Positions 1-8,172 of a stretch of DNA of 15,217 bases are shown in pieces. The position numbers and the translations under genes are program-made. The notes under the pieces are model-generated. The model was given only the letters and a program-made list of their open reading frames with translations. It was not told the origin of the DNA and made no database searches. Source of the DNA: Chlorobiota bacterium (GTDB lineage Bacteria > Bacteroidota > Bacteroidia > Bacteroidales > JAADJA01); NCBI GenBank assembly GCA_030592565.1, contig JAUVIX010000039.1, forward strand, positions 1 through 15,217, written 5' to 3'. Numbering within the stretch: the stretch's first letter is position 1; each line of letters starts with the position of its first letter.

Positions 1-2496
1 GATTATACTGATGGGTTTATTGAGATTCCGTGTCAGCAAACCAATGTTCCGATTGTTGAAAACGGACTGACAACGGTTTCTGTAATTCATTCATTAAATT
101 TCGATAAAGTAAACATTGATACTGAGAGTTTGCCACCATATGTGGCAGGGGGATCATATATTTACCAGATGGAGGCATCTGGAGGAGTATCTCCATACAA
201 ATGGGATGTGGTTCTTGATTATGCAGAGACTCAGGATGGTAGCTCTTACCCTGTTGTTGGAGGTAATAAGCTTTCGATGATTAGCGGTAAATATGCAAAA
301 CAATCACTCGATTTTGATTTCCCTTTTTATGGGAATATAATTGATACCCTGATCATTCACGAGAGCGGTTTTATTATGTTTCGCGAAACCAGTCTCCCGC
401 TGCCATACCAGGTTAATGATATGCTCCTGTTTAAATATGAGCCAATGATAGCTCCAATGTTAAACAAATATATGAATATTCCTTACTCTGGTGACAAGGG
501 AATCTGGTATGAAGGGAATGAAAATTATGCTGCATTCAGATTTAAGGCCACACTTGAAGATGGTTCCAATGCTTCTGTTGATTTTACAGTGATGTTATAC
601 CCCAATGGCGAAATTGAGTTTTACTACTCTTCTCTCTTTCCCTTAGAGTCATCAACCTGGATAACAGGTGTCTCAAATGGTGATGGTGAAAATATGGCAA
701 TCTCCTCTTTTTCAAATATTCCACCTCTCGAAGACGATCAAAAACTTACTTTTTCCCCTTTGAGTTTTCCGAATGATATCTCTATAGATAATTCAGGATT
801 GCTCACCATTGATGTTAGTAATGCTTCTGATATTTATGAATTTGCCGTCAGGGTTACCGGTGCAGATGGAATTTTCGATATTAAAAGCTATCAGCTTTCA
901 ACCGGTCTTTCATTTACCTACACAGTTCAATCGGGTGATGATAGTCAGCTTGAGTTTGGCGAGACTGCATTTTATAGTTTTGAGATTGTAAATTCCGGGA
1001 GTCAGACATATACCAATACAGAGCTTATTGCCCAGGTTGATGATGAATATATCACAATGATTGATACATCTGAGTTTATTGGCGATATTGGTCCGGGAGC
1101 AACAATCATTTTAACTGATGTCATATCATTTCAGATCGCAGAAGATGTTCCTGATATGCATGATATTTTGATGGTTGTGGATATTGGCTCGGATGATGAG
1201 GAGTGGAAAATAAATTTGGATAATGTTATCTATGCACCTATGCTTGTGACAGGAGAGCCTGTTGTTATTGATAATGACGATAACAGACTAGATCCCGGTG
1301 AAATTGCCGATATACAAATATCCGTTTCTAATTCGGGACATGCCGATGCCGTGGATGTTACCGGTTTACTAAGCTCTGATGATCCCTATATAACTTTCAA
1401 TTCTTCCGGTGACCTTAATTATGGTTCAGTGCTCGTTGGGGAAACAAACTATTCTTCCGTAAATATTTCGGTTGATGAAAATGCTCCGGTGGGGCATATT
1501 GCAGAGTTTGTATTTCAATTGAACTCGCCTGGTTTAACGCAGATAACAGACACATTTGGTTTGATAATCGGAAGGTTTCCTGTATATGTAATTGATTTGG
1601 ACCCTGAACTACTTTCAGGCCCTGTAATTGTGTCAACTCTCGAAGAGCTTGATGTTAGTTTTGGTTATTCAACCGATTTTCCGGATGGAATGGATGATTA
1701 TGAGAACCTGATAGTTGTTTTAGGAAGAAAATTCGGAAATTATGTTTTGACTGAATCTCAGGGTGAAGTGCTTGCCGGATTTCTGGATAATGGGGGAAAT
1801 ATTTATATGGAAGGTGGTCTGACCTGGTCTGATGATCCGCAAACAGTAGTGCATCCGATGTTCAATGTTGATATTCAATATATTGGGTGGCATCTTGTCG
1901 ACTCTGTCTTTGGAGTTTCGGGAACTTTTACGAATGATATGATCTTTAGCTATTCGGGTGATGTGCAAATGTTTAACTATCATCTTGTTCCACAGGGTTT
2001 GGCTTATACAATCATAACCGGAAGCAATGATAGTTACGCATTTATGGTCGCGAATAATGCCATCGAGTATAAAACTGTCGCTTCAACTATTGACTTTGGC
2101 GGACTTGATGATAACTTGTTTCCATCAACAAGAAAAGCACTTCTTGCCCGTATTCTCGACTTTTTCGGTTTGGATGGCGTTATAACATCAAACAACAATG
2201 TGAGCAGCTTTGAAGGAGCCAAAAAGTTCTTTTGCAATCCGAATCCTGCATCAGACAAAGCTACATTTGTTTTTTATGGCAAAAAGGGAGTCGAAGCATC
2301 TCTTGATATTTTCGATTTGAATGGAAATATTGTTAAAACTATTTTTACCAATAAGATGTTATATTCAGGTAAAAACAGTGTTATTGTTGATTTGACGAAT
2401 ATTAATGGGAACAGGTTTTTGAATGGAGTTTATCTATGTAGATTAAAATCCGGACAATCGACTGATTTCATTAGGCTGGTTGTAATTAGTAAATGA
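1..2496 (+). CDS. Large secreted multidomain protein with T9SS type A sorting domain (3' part, 5' end outside window)
   Basis: The frame is open from base 1, so this is the C-terminal 831 residues of a longer protein; the TTG at 130 is not a convincing start. Visible residues 44-300 are beta-rich, with an Ig-like stretch around SGGVSPYKW and a sandwich-like part around DFPFYG. Two related Ig/CARDB-like modules follow (about 305-405 and 413-510), each with a G-E pattern (FGETAFYSFEIVNSG; DPGEIADIQISVSNSG). Residues 527-727 resemble a class I glutamine-amidotransferase-like alpha/beta fold (VYVIDLD, NLIVVLGR, LDNGGNIYMEGG), with no cysteine nucleophile apparent. The last 86 residues form a T9SS type A sorting domain (PNPASDKATF, DLNGNIVKTI, LNGVYLCRL, ending VISK). 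It is therefore probably exported and anchored to, or released from, the cell surface. The missing N-terminus may hold a peptidase or other catalytic domain, as in many large Bacteroidota cargos; that cannot be judged here. The gene converges on the CotH gene, 67 bp away. Confidence 0.93.
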   Translation, partial: DYTDGFIEIPCQQTNVPIVENGLTTVSVIHSLNFDKVNIDTESLPPYVAGGSYIYQMEASGGVSPYKWDVVLDYAETQDGSSYPVVGGNKLSMISGKYAKQSLDFDFPFYGNIIDTLIIHESGFIMFRETSLPLPYQVNDMLLFKYEPMIAPMLNKYMNIPYSGDKGIWYEGNENYAAFRFKATLEDGSNASVDFTVMLYPNGEIEFYYSSLFPLESSTWITGVSNGDGENMAISSFSNIPPLEDDQKLTFSPLSFPNDISIDNSGLLTIDVSNASDIYEFAVRVTGADGIFDIKSYQLSTGLSFTYTVQSGDDSQLEFGETAFYSFEIVNSGSQTYTNTELIAQVDDEYITMIDTSEFIGDIGPGATIILTDVISFQIAEDVPDMHDILMVVDIGSDDEEWKINLDNVIYAPMLVTGEPVVIDNDDNRLDPGEIADIQISVSNSGHADAVDVTGLLSSDDPYITFNSSGDLNYGSVLVGETNYSSVNISVDENAPVGHIAEFVFQLNSPGLTQITDTFGLIIGRFPVYVIDLDPELLSGPVIVSTLEELDVSFGYSTDFPDGMDDYENLIVVLGRKFGNYVLTESQGEVLAGFLDNGGNIYMEGGLTWSDDPQTVVHPMFNVDIQYIGWHLVDSVFGVSGTFTNDMIFSYSGDVQMFNYHLVPQGLAYTIITGSNDSYAFMVANNAIEYKTVASTIDFGGLDDNLFPSTRKALLARILDFFGLDGVITSNNNVSSFEGAKKFFCNPNPASDKATFVFYGKKGVEASLDIFDLNGNIVKTIFTNKMLYSGKNSVIVDLTNINGNRFLNGVYLCRLKSGQSTDFIRLVVISK

Positions 2497-2563
2497 AAAT
2501 GACTATCTGTACGGGGCAGTCTTATCTGTAACGATGTTATATTCCTGCTGATTTAATTTGTTA

Positions 2564-4873
2564 TTAATTAATAATGATTTTGGTTTGGCTATGGAAATCA
2601 TTTGATACAACCTGCAAAATATAAATATTACTTGGTAAGTGATTTAAATTAAAGTATTTATGTTTATTTTTCGCCAAAGAGACATTACTCTCATTAAATA
2701 CATTTTTTCCGTTAGTATTAGTAATTGTTACCTGTGCATTATTAATATCTGAAGAATTGCTATAAATATAGAAGTTTCCATTATTAGGATTTGAAGCAAC
2801 AATTAAACTGTTTTCGGAAACAGTATCATCAGTATTTAAAAAACAAGAGAATTCGAATTCAGTTAAACTGAAAAATTCTGTAATATTCCTTTCCACATAG
2901 CAAGGCCTGTTTTTAATAAATGGTATTAGCTCATTTTTGATATCATTTTCCCATCTGTAAAAACTATCAGGGTAATTCCATCTGGAAATATGACCAGGGA
3001 CTTCGGGCTCATACATTTCTTTTATTGTATCAAGCTTATTCATCATATTGGATACACTAAAATCCTGATTTAAAATTTCAGCATACCTTGCAATAAAGTG
3101 ATTGGTAAAGATAACGCTTTTTAGTAAATTTCGAAATAGAAATGTAGAGGCAGGAGGGTTTGGCCAATGAATACTAGTGTCATTCATTGTTGCATGGATT
3201 AGCATGTTCCTGCTTTCGTTTTTAAATCCATCATCTAAATCGAACAAAATCCATCTCCATTTGCCAGTAACAGATATAGGCCTCCAGAGCTTCATATTAT
3301 TTCCAGGCCAATCATAATTTGCAAAAAATTGTTCTGAAATAGTATAATCAATATAATTATCAATATCTATTTGTGTTTTTACATATTCATAGTTATTGTT
3401 GTATGACAAGTCATTCGATTCAATAAATTCTATTAAGTTTTTATAATGTACATTATTCCATGTCATAAATTCAACAGAGTCATTATCAATATGGTGTGTA
3501 TATTCAATATATCTATCATCAATTCGATCTCTTAATGTATGTATTCCCCAATATTCACCATTTATATATACAATAACAGGTTGAAAATTTTGGCAATCAA
3601 TATTTAAGCTTTTTGATATATCTTGTGCCAGAGCATCCTTGAAAATGGTTTGACCACCATAGGCACCCATCGTAGTTCTTAAAATAAATCGTTTGTATTC
3701 AGTAGTTTGTTTTTGAGGCAATAATTTATAATTGAAGTATTTCTCTCCGTATTCATTTCTTGCATATAATCGTAGCGATTTTTGTGCAGCATGTCGTGTT
3801 TTACCTCCGTGTATTCTGATACCGGCATCTTGTGCAAAGCCAGGTGAGCCATTGTTTTCGAAATATTCAATATGTACCGGTCTTTCCCATTCATCACCAT
3901 CTTCAAAATAATTACCTGTATACTCAGGATTGTTGGGATCGTAATATACCCCTGGAACATAAATTCCTATATCAGGATTAAATAGGTTGTTACCATCAGT
4001 AATTAACGAGATCACCGGAATAGTGTACTTGTTAAAAATTTCATCATCAACAAAAAAGGATTTGGAATATACTTTACTTGTTCTTATTCCATTGTGATAA
4101 GATGCACACCTTAGAATTGTTGCTTTATCAAGCACTATGCCTGGTGATTCCCAGGCTTTATGAGTAATTAGATTTTGCTCTGGAGTAGTTGGTATTTCAG
4201 AAAAAACATTTGGTGCATAAGTTTTGTAATCAATAAAAATGGAATCCGTATAAATAGTCGAATTTTCATCAGGCAAACTACCATCTAAAGAATAATAAAT
4301 TGTATCTCCTGTCAATGAAGTAATGGTTTGGTAGAATGGTGAGGTATAGAACCCTTCTTGATTAGAAAACAGAAGTTGATTTGCTGTATTATTTGAACTG
4401 TTTGGACTAGGAATGCTTATCTTTATCCAGTTTGTGTTTCCATCTGGTGTCCGGCCATATGTTTCGTCTGGAGATAAACTAACCGAAACAGTCTCGTCAA
4501 TCAATACACCAGAGTTGTCTGATAAAAAGATTTTTTCACCACTTGAAGAAATCTTGAAGTTCGTATGTAATTCATTGGTATCTAACCTGTTTTTGTCAGA
4601 TGCAAATATTAACAAAAAATCATAAGGTTGAATTGATTTTTGAGGGAATGTCCATTTGTCAAGATTATTATAGTCGTCTGATAAGCTGTAATCTAAAAGG
4701 TTAATAGTAGATTCGCTATTATTGTATAACTCTATCCAATCTTTAAAATCACCATCTTCGTCCGGAATTGTTGTTTCATTGTCCGACATGAATTCGTTAA
4801 TTACAACATTTTGTCCGGAAGTTTGTATTGTAGAAGAAAGTAATGATATTAAAAAAAGTAACAAGTTTTTCAT
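2564..4873 (-). CDS. Secreted lamin-tail / CotH kinase family protein with T9SS sorting domain
   Basis: The product has 769 residues. I chose the ATG at 4873 because MKNLLLFLISLLSS begins a clean signal peptide there; the ATG at 4915 would add 14 polar residues in front. Order: signal peptide 1-20; lamin-tail domain about 22-126 (VVINEFMSDN, DWIELYNNS, DYSLSDD); chitobiase C-terminal-like beta domain about 173-276 (GDTIYYSLDGSLPD); CotH domain about 282-661; type A sorting domain 689-769. CotH proteins are atypical protein kinases, first studied on spore coat proteins. Family landmarks are present: IRIHGGKTR...QKSLRLYAR (Lys365 the likely ATP-contacting lysine), NGEYWGIHTLRDRID (Asp449 where Glu is usual), DWPGNN (Asp521, Asn525) and WILFDLDDGF (Asp545, Asp547 likely metal ligands). 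It may phosphorylate extracytoplasmic proteins; the substrate is unknown. Third codon positions look more AT-rich than in porZ or the MATE gene. Confidence 0.93.
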   Translation of the reverse strand: MKNLLLFLISLLSSTIQTSGQNVVINEFMSDNETTIPDEDGDFKDWIELYNNSESTINLLDYSLSDDYNNLDKWTFPQKSIQPYDFLLIFASDKNRLDTNELHTNFKISSSGEKIFLSDNSGVLIDETVSVSLSPDETYGRTPDGNTNWIKISIPSPNSSNNTANQLLFSNQEGFYTSPFYQTITSLTGDTIYYSLDGSLPDENSTIYTDSIFIDYKTYAPNVFSEIPTTPEQNLITHKAWESPGIVLDKATILRCASYHNGIRTSKVYSKSFFVDDEIFNKYTIPVISLITDGNNLFNPDIGIYVPGVYYDPNNPEYTGNYFEDGDEWERPVHIEYFENNGSPGFAQDAGIRIHGGKTRHAAQKSLRLYARNEYGEKYFNYKLLPQKQTTEYKRFILRTTMGAYGGQTIFKDALAQDISKSLNIDCQNFQPVIVYINGEYWGIHTLRDRIDDRYIEYTHHIDNDSVEFMTWNNVHYKNLIEFIESNDLSYNNNYEYVKTQIDIDNYIDYTISEQFFANYDWPGNNMKLWRPISVTGKWRWILFDLDDGFKNESRNMLIHATMNDTSIHWPNPPASTFLFRNLLKSVIFTNHFIARYAEILNQDFSVSNMMNKLDTIKEMYEPEVPGHISRWNYPDSFYRWENDIKNELIPFIKNRPCYVERNITEFFSLTEFEFSCFLNTDDTVSENSLIVASNPNNGNFYIYSNSSDINNAQVTITNTNGKNVFNESNVSLAKNKHKYFNLNHLPSNIYILQVVSNDFHSQTKIIIN

Positions 4874-4934
4874 CTTCTCTGTATTGTTTCTTACGTCAGT
4901 TTGTCTAAAACCCATTGATATTATAAATATTGTC

Positions 4935-4942
4935 CAAAGGTA
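4935..4942 (-). promoter_or_regulatory. Candidate -7 box for the CotH gene
   Basis: Read on the minus strand this is TACCTTTG, an exact match to the Bacteroidota -7 consensus TAnnTTTG. It lies 61 bp upstream of the chosen ATG at 4873. No TTTG-like -33 box is visible 19-21 bp further upstream, so the call rests on one box. It would place the RNA start near 4929 and give a leader of about 55 nt. Confidence 0.45.
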
Positions 4943-5019
4943 AATATCTTTAAGGAATAATATTATTACCTTAGCAACGTTTTTGATTTATTAATATAAA
5001 ACTAAAATTGTGAAATAAG

Positions 5020-5643
5020 ATGAGATTATTTAAAACTATTATTTTAACTTTAGCGGGTTTATTTATAGGCACATATTCTTACACTCAGGATTTTGATGCT
5101 ATCCAAACCGCTTTCGCCCAAAGCTATACGGATGAGTATAAGGGCGAGTATTCAAATGCAATTGACGGTTTGAAGAAGGTTTATGATGAAAATTCGTATG
5201 AAATAAATTTGCGTCTCGGATGGTTGTCCTATATGTCAGGATTTTTTACTGAATCTTTATCTTTTTATCAAAAGGCAATTACTCTGAAGCCTATGTCTAT
5301 TGAGGCGAAGTTAGGATATGTATATCCTGCCTCTGCAATAGGTAAATGGGAATTAGTAAAAAAGCAATATAATGATATTTTAGTGCTTGATCCTCAAAAT
5401 GTTACAGCAAACTACCGGCTCGGCTCTATTTATTATGGTAATGAAGATTATGCTACAGCTTCAAAATACTTTGAAAAGGTTGTAAACTTTTTTCCTTTCG
5501 ACCACGATGCCCTTTTGATGTATGCCTGGACTAATTTTAAAGTTGGCAAGACAAGAGAGGCAGAAGTGTTATTCCACAAAGTATTAATGAATACACCGGA
5601 TGATACATCAGCACTGGAAGGGCTTGGACTGATAAAAAAATAG
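5020..5643 (+). CDS. Periplasmic tetratricopeptide-repeat protein
   Basis: The product has 207 residues. Residues 1-22 are a signal peptide (MRLFKTIILTLAGLFIG, then TYSYTQ) with no lipobox cysteine, so the mature protein is probably soluble in the periplasm. The rest is about five TPR helix pairs (about 31-57, 60-91, 94-125, 128-159 and 162-195), recognisable from GEYSNAIDGLKKVYDEN, LGWLSYMSGFFTESLSFYQKAITLKP, RLGSIYYGNEDYATASKYFEKVVNFFP and KVGKTREAEVLFHKVLMNTPDD. TPR proteins are protein-interaction scaffolds; nothing in the sequence names the partner. The gene is divergent from the CotH gene and lies 87 bp before the 796-residue surface protein on the same strand. It could support export or assembly of that neighbour, but this is inference from position only. 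The ATG at 5020 is the only start that gives a complete signal peptide; there is no strong ribosome binding site. Confidence 0.9.
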   Translation: MRLFKTIILTLAGLFIGTYSYTQDFDAIQTAFAQSYTDEYKGEYSNAIDGLKKVYDENSYEINLRLGWLSYMSGFFTESLSFYQKAITLKPMSIEAKLGYVYPASAIGKWELVKKQYNDILVLDPQNVTANYRLGSIYYGNEDYATASKYFEKVVNFFPFDHDALLMYAWTNFKVGKTREAEVLFHKVLMNTPDDTSALEGLGLIKK

Positions 5644-5667
5644 ATTTTTTAATAAAGTGTTAAAAAA

Positions 5668-5699
5668 TTTGACAAGAGCAAATATTTTTTGTATCATTG
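5668..5699 (+). promoter_or_regulatory. Candidate promoter for the 796-residue protein gene
   Basis: TTTG at 5668-5671 and TATCATTG at 5692-5699 are separated by 20 bp. This matches the Bacteroidota layout TTTG - about 19-21 bp - TAnnTTTG with one mismatch in the -7 box. The RNA start would be near 5705, about 25 nt before the GTG start at 5731. It implies the gene can be transcribed separately from the TPR gene. Confidence 0.5.
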
Positions 5700-5730
5700 T
5701 AGGTTATTACTGAATAAAAAGCCTTAAGAT

Positions 5731-8121
5731 GTGAAAACCCGATTGTCATATTCTTTTATCATTTTTGTTTTATTATTGTCTTTCAAAAAGACGACTTGTC
5801 AGAATGTGCAATATTCTGACATTGAACCGGATAAATCCGTAGGTATTTCTTTCCCCATTGACATTACAGGTGACTCTGTTGCTGATTTTACCTTTTTAAG
5901 AATAGTAAACTGGGGAGAAAGAATAGCAAAACTGACTTCTCATAACGGATATGAGTTTAATGTATCAGGGAATTATGTTGACACATTAAATTTTGAAAAT
6001 TCCATAACCGACACTCTGGATTGGGTGGCAGGCACAAGGCAATTTGTTTATTATTTGGGAAATGACCATCAAGGCACCTGGGTCAATGTCAATAATAAAT
6101 TTGTCGGCATTCGTATTCCTTCTGAAAAAGGCTGGAAATACGGCTGGTTCCGCCTTAATATAATTGACAATAATATAACTATTAAAGATTATGCTATTTC
6201 CACTATAGCCGGAATGGAAATATTTGCAGGGGAAGCTTTGCCGCCGGTTGCGCGGAATGTTGAGGCTCTGGATGTTTCAAATTTTAAGGATGGCAGAGAC
6301 CTTAGAGTAAAAGCTGATGTTGAAATCAATGAATATCTCGTGGATGAATACAGAATTATTTGTGTTAAAACCGACAGCGCTTCAACATTCGGACTTTACC
6401 AAGCCCTTGCCTTAACTGTGGAAAGGTATAAATCGTTGGCTCCTGCTGGAAATACCATAGAGATAACCTATGATTCATTGAGTCTTGACAGCGACGGGGA
6501 TCCCATTCAGGAATTTGTTCCATACACGGTTTTTATTTTATCGGTTACACCAAATTCTCCCGGCTCACCTGACCCTTGTCTTTCGTTACCGTCAAACAGT
6601 ATTGTTTTAATATCTTATGCAGGAACTGCATACAACATCAATGTTGCAAAAGAGTATAATCACGATTTGACATTTACCCTAAATGCATCTTTTACAGTGC
6701 CTGCAAACGAAGAGGGAATAGTGGAGTACAGGCTTTTATTTGTAAAAGAGGAAGACTATGCTGGTTTTACGATTGACACGGCATTTAATGTTTCGCCGGA
6801 TTATTATTTCGCATTCAATCCAAACGGTCAAAATCATTCCATTTCTCTAATTACATCTGATATTTTTGATTATAAGGGGAATAATATTTACAATACGGAA
6901 TATTGGGTTTTTATCTTATCAATTGCCGATGGGGAAATCTGCAACGCACACACAATGAATAGATCGGAAGTTTTCAGTCTTATTCTGGAAACACCAAAGG
7001 TTGAAAACATTTTAATTTCCGACAATGGTGACAATTCTAATGCTGGCGATATTACTATTACATTCGACAGTGTGAATGAGTCACAAATAGATGCATATAA
7101 AGCGATTTTGGTAAAAGAAAGCGAAGTGTCTGATTTCACGATACAAAAAGCTGAAAGTCTTGAGGATGGATGTTGGTTTAATATTTACCCTTCAAATTCA
7201 AATATTAATATATCATTACCGGCAGAAATGAAAGACAGTCAGGGTGATATGATTTATGAAGATTCGGTTTACCGGGTTTTTATTTTAACTTTGGCTGATA
7301 CGGTAAACACTAATATGAACAATCTCTCTGATGCTTCAAATATTGTTGCAATTGCGACACCTGATCATTTCAAAGCGGGACAGAAAATGGGAACGAACGT
7401 TTTTTATTATGATATTGAGCCGGATGTTGAGCTTTTCCCTATAAAAGAAATATTAACCTATTACTTTGATTTAAACGGTGATGGAACAGACGATTATTAT
7501 ATTCGTGCCTCTCATGAAAGCAGCCCTTCATTTTTTGAAGTACAATCGTGGTGCATACCCTTAAACGGTAATGAAGTAAATGTTTACGGTGCAAATACAA
7601 ATGCACTGGATTTTTTGGATAGTGCATTTATGATAAGCCGTAATTTGCAATGGCAAAATTCTGAAGCCGCATTTTTTTATGGATTTGCTGGTATGGTTCC
7701 TGGTTCATCATTTTCCTGGGGAGTTTGGAGTGGAATAGGATTTAAATATTTGGGGTTAAAAATGTTTGATGAATCTGATACTATTTACGGGTGGCTGAAC
7801 CTCAAAGTTAATGGCGGAATAGTTAGTATAAATGCATTTGCTTCAAGACCCGAGCTTCCGGATAATATTGATGAAAACAATAATCGGTTAATAATTTATC
7901 CAAATCCTGCCGTTGGCATTCTAAATGTCGTAATACCTAATGGGTATTCAGGTAGAGGCAGTTATGAAATAATTGATATGCACGGAAAAGTAGCTGCCCA
8001 CGGAAATCTTTCCGGAAATACGTACTCTTCCATTGAAGTTTCATACCTTAAAAATGGTATTTATGTTATTTGTATTAAAACGTCTGATGAGGTTTTTAAT
8101 AACAGGATTGCAATTTGGTAG
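5731..8121 (+). CDS. Secreted repeat protein of unknown function with T9SS sorting domain
   Basis: The product has 796 residues and starts with GTG; the nearby ATG at 5729 runs straight into TGA, and the GTG start begins a signal peptide (SYSFIIFVLLLSF, ending near TTCQ at residue 24). Residues 25-170 and 555-710 are related modules: VQYSDIEPD/VFYYDIEPD, DITGDSVADF/DLNGDGTDDY, VGIRI/LGLKM, YGWFRLNI/YGWLNLKV. Between them are three tandem repeats of about 120 residues (about 175-293, 300-418, 424-541), marked by Y+xxLVK strands and by YTVFILSV, YWVFILSI and YRVFILTL about 125 residues apart; they are probably Fn3-like beta sandwiches. The DxxGDxxxDF segments could bind calcium. Residues 720-796 are a T9SS type A sorting domain (IIYPNPAVGILNVVIP, IIDMHGKVAAHG, LKNGIYVICI). 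No catalytic motif is recognised; a surface structural or adhesive role is the simplest guess. Confidence 0.9.
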   Translation: MKTRLSYSFIIFVLLLSFKKTTCQNVQYSDIEPDKSVGISFPIDITGDSVADFTFLRIVNWGERIAKLTSHNGYEFNVSGNYVDTLNFENSITDTLDWVAGTRQFVYYLGNDHQGTWVNVNNKFVGIRIPSEKGWKYGWFRLNIIDNNITIKDYAISTIAGMEIFAGEALPPVARNVEALDVSNFKDGRDLRVKADVEINEYLVDEYRIICVKTDSASTFGLYQALALTVERYKSLAPAGNTIEITYDSLSLDSDGDPIQEFVPYTVFILSVTPNSPGSPDPCLSLPSNSIVLISYAGTAYNINVAKEYNHDLTFTLNASFTVPANEEGIVEYRLLFVKEEDYAGFTIDTAFNVSPDYYFAFNPNGQNHSISLITSDIFDYKGNNIYNTEYWVFILSIADGEICNAHTMNRSEVFSLILETPKVENILISDNGDNSNAGDITITFDSVNESQIDAYKAILVKESEVSDFTIQKAESLEDGCWFNIYPSNSNINISLPAEMKDSQGDMIYEDSVYRVFILTLADTVNTNMNNLSDASNIVAIATPDHFKAGQKMGTNVFYYDIEPDVELFPIKEILTYYFDLNGDGTDDYYIRASHESSPSFFEVQSWCIPLNGNEVNVYGANTNALDFLDSAFMISRNLQWQNSEAAFFYGFAGMVPGSSFSWGVWSGIGFKYLGLKMFDESDTIYGWLNLKVNGGIVSINAFASRPELPDNIDENNNRLIIYPNPAVGILNVVIPNGYSGRGSYEIIDMHGKVAAHGNLSGNTYSSIEVSYLKNGIYVICIKTSDEVFNNRIAIW

Positions 8122-8142
8122 TCCTTACTTCTTTATTAATTG

Positions 8143-8150
8143 TAATTTTG
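8143..8150 (+). promoter_or_regulatory. Candidate -7 box for ispG
   Basis: TAATTTTG matches TAnnTTTG exactly and lies 22 bp before the ispG ATG. The nearest TTTG (8114-8117, inside the end of the preceding gene) is 25 bp upstream, longer than the usual spacing, so the -33 element is uncertain. Confidence 0.4.
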
Positions 8151-8172
8151 CCTTTTATTAATAAAGCTTTTA

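Noticed and set aside
130..132. TTG as start codon of the first gene
   Set aside because: The same frame is open back to base 1, no signal peptide follows, and the residues before it read as continuous protein. The gene is 5'-truncated by the window.
2497..2563. Bidirectional terminator between the first gene and the CotH gene
   Set aside because: GACT...AGTC at 2499-2521 gives only a 4-bp stem without a T run, too weak to call.
4874..4915. N-terminal extension of the CotH protein from the ATG at 4915
   Set aside because: It would place 14 polar residues before a clean signal peptide that starts with its own ATG at 4873.
4983..5010. TTG-N17-TAAAATTG as a promoter for the TPR gene
   Set aside because: Spacing is short, the -7 box has a mismatch, and the RNA would begin only a few nt before the ATG. 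Not strong enough to list.
5731..8121. Tandem repeats as a CRISPR or DNA satellite
   Set aside because: The repetition is visible only at protein level, with diverged DNA and long units, so it is domain duplication.
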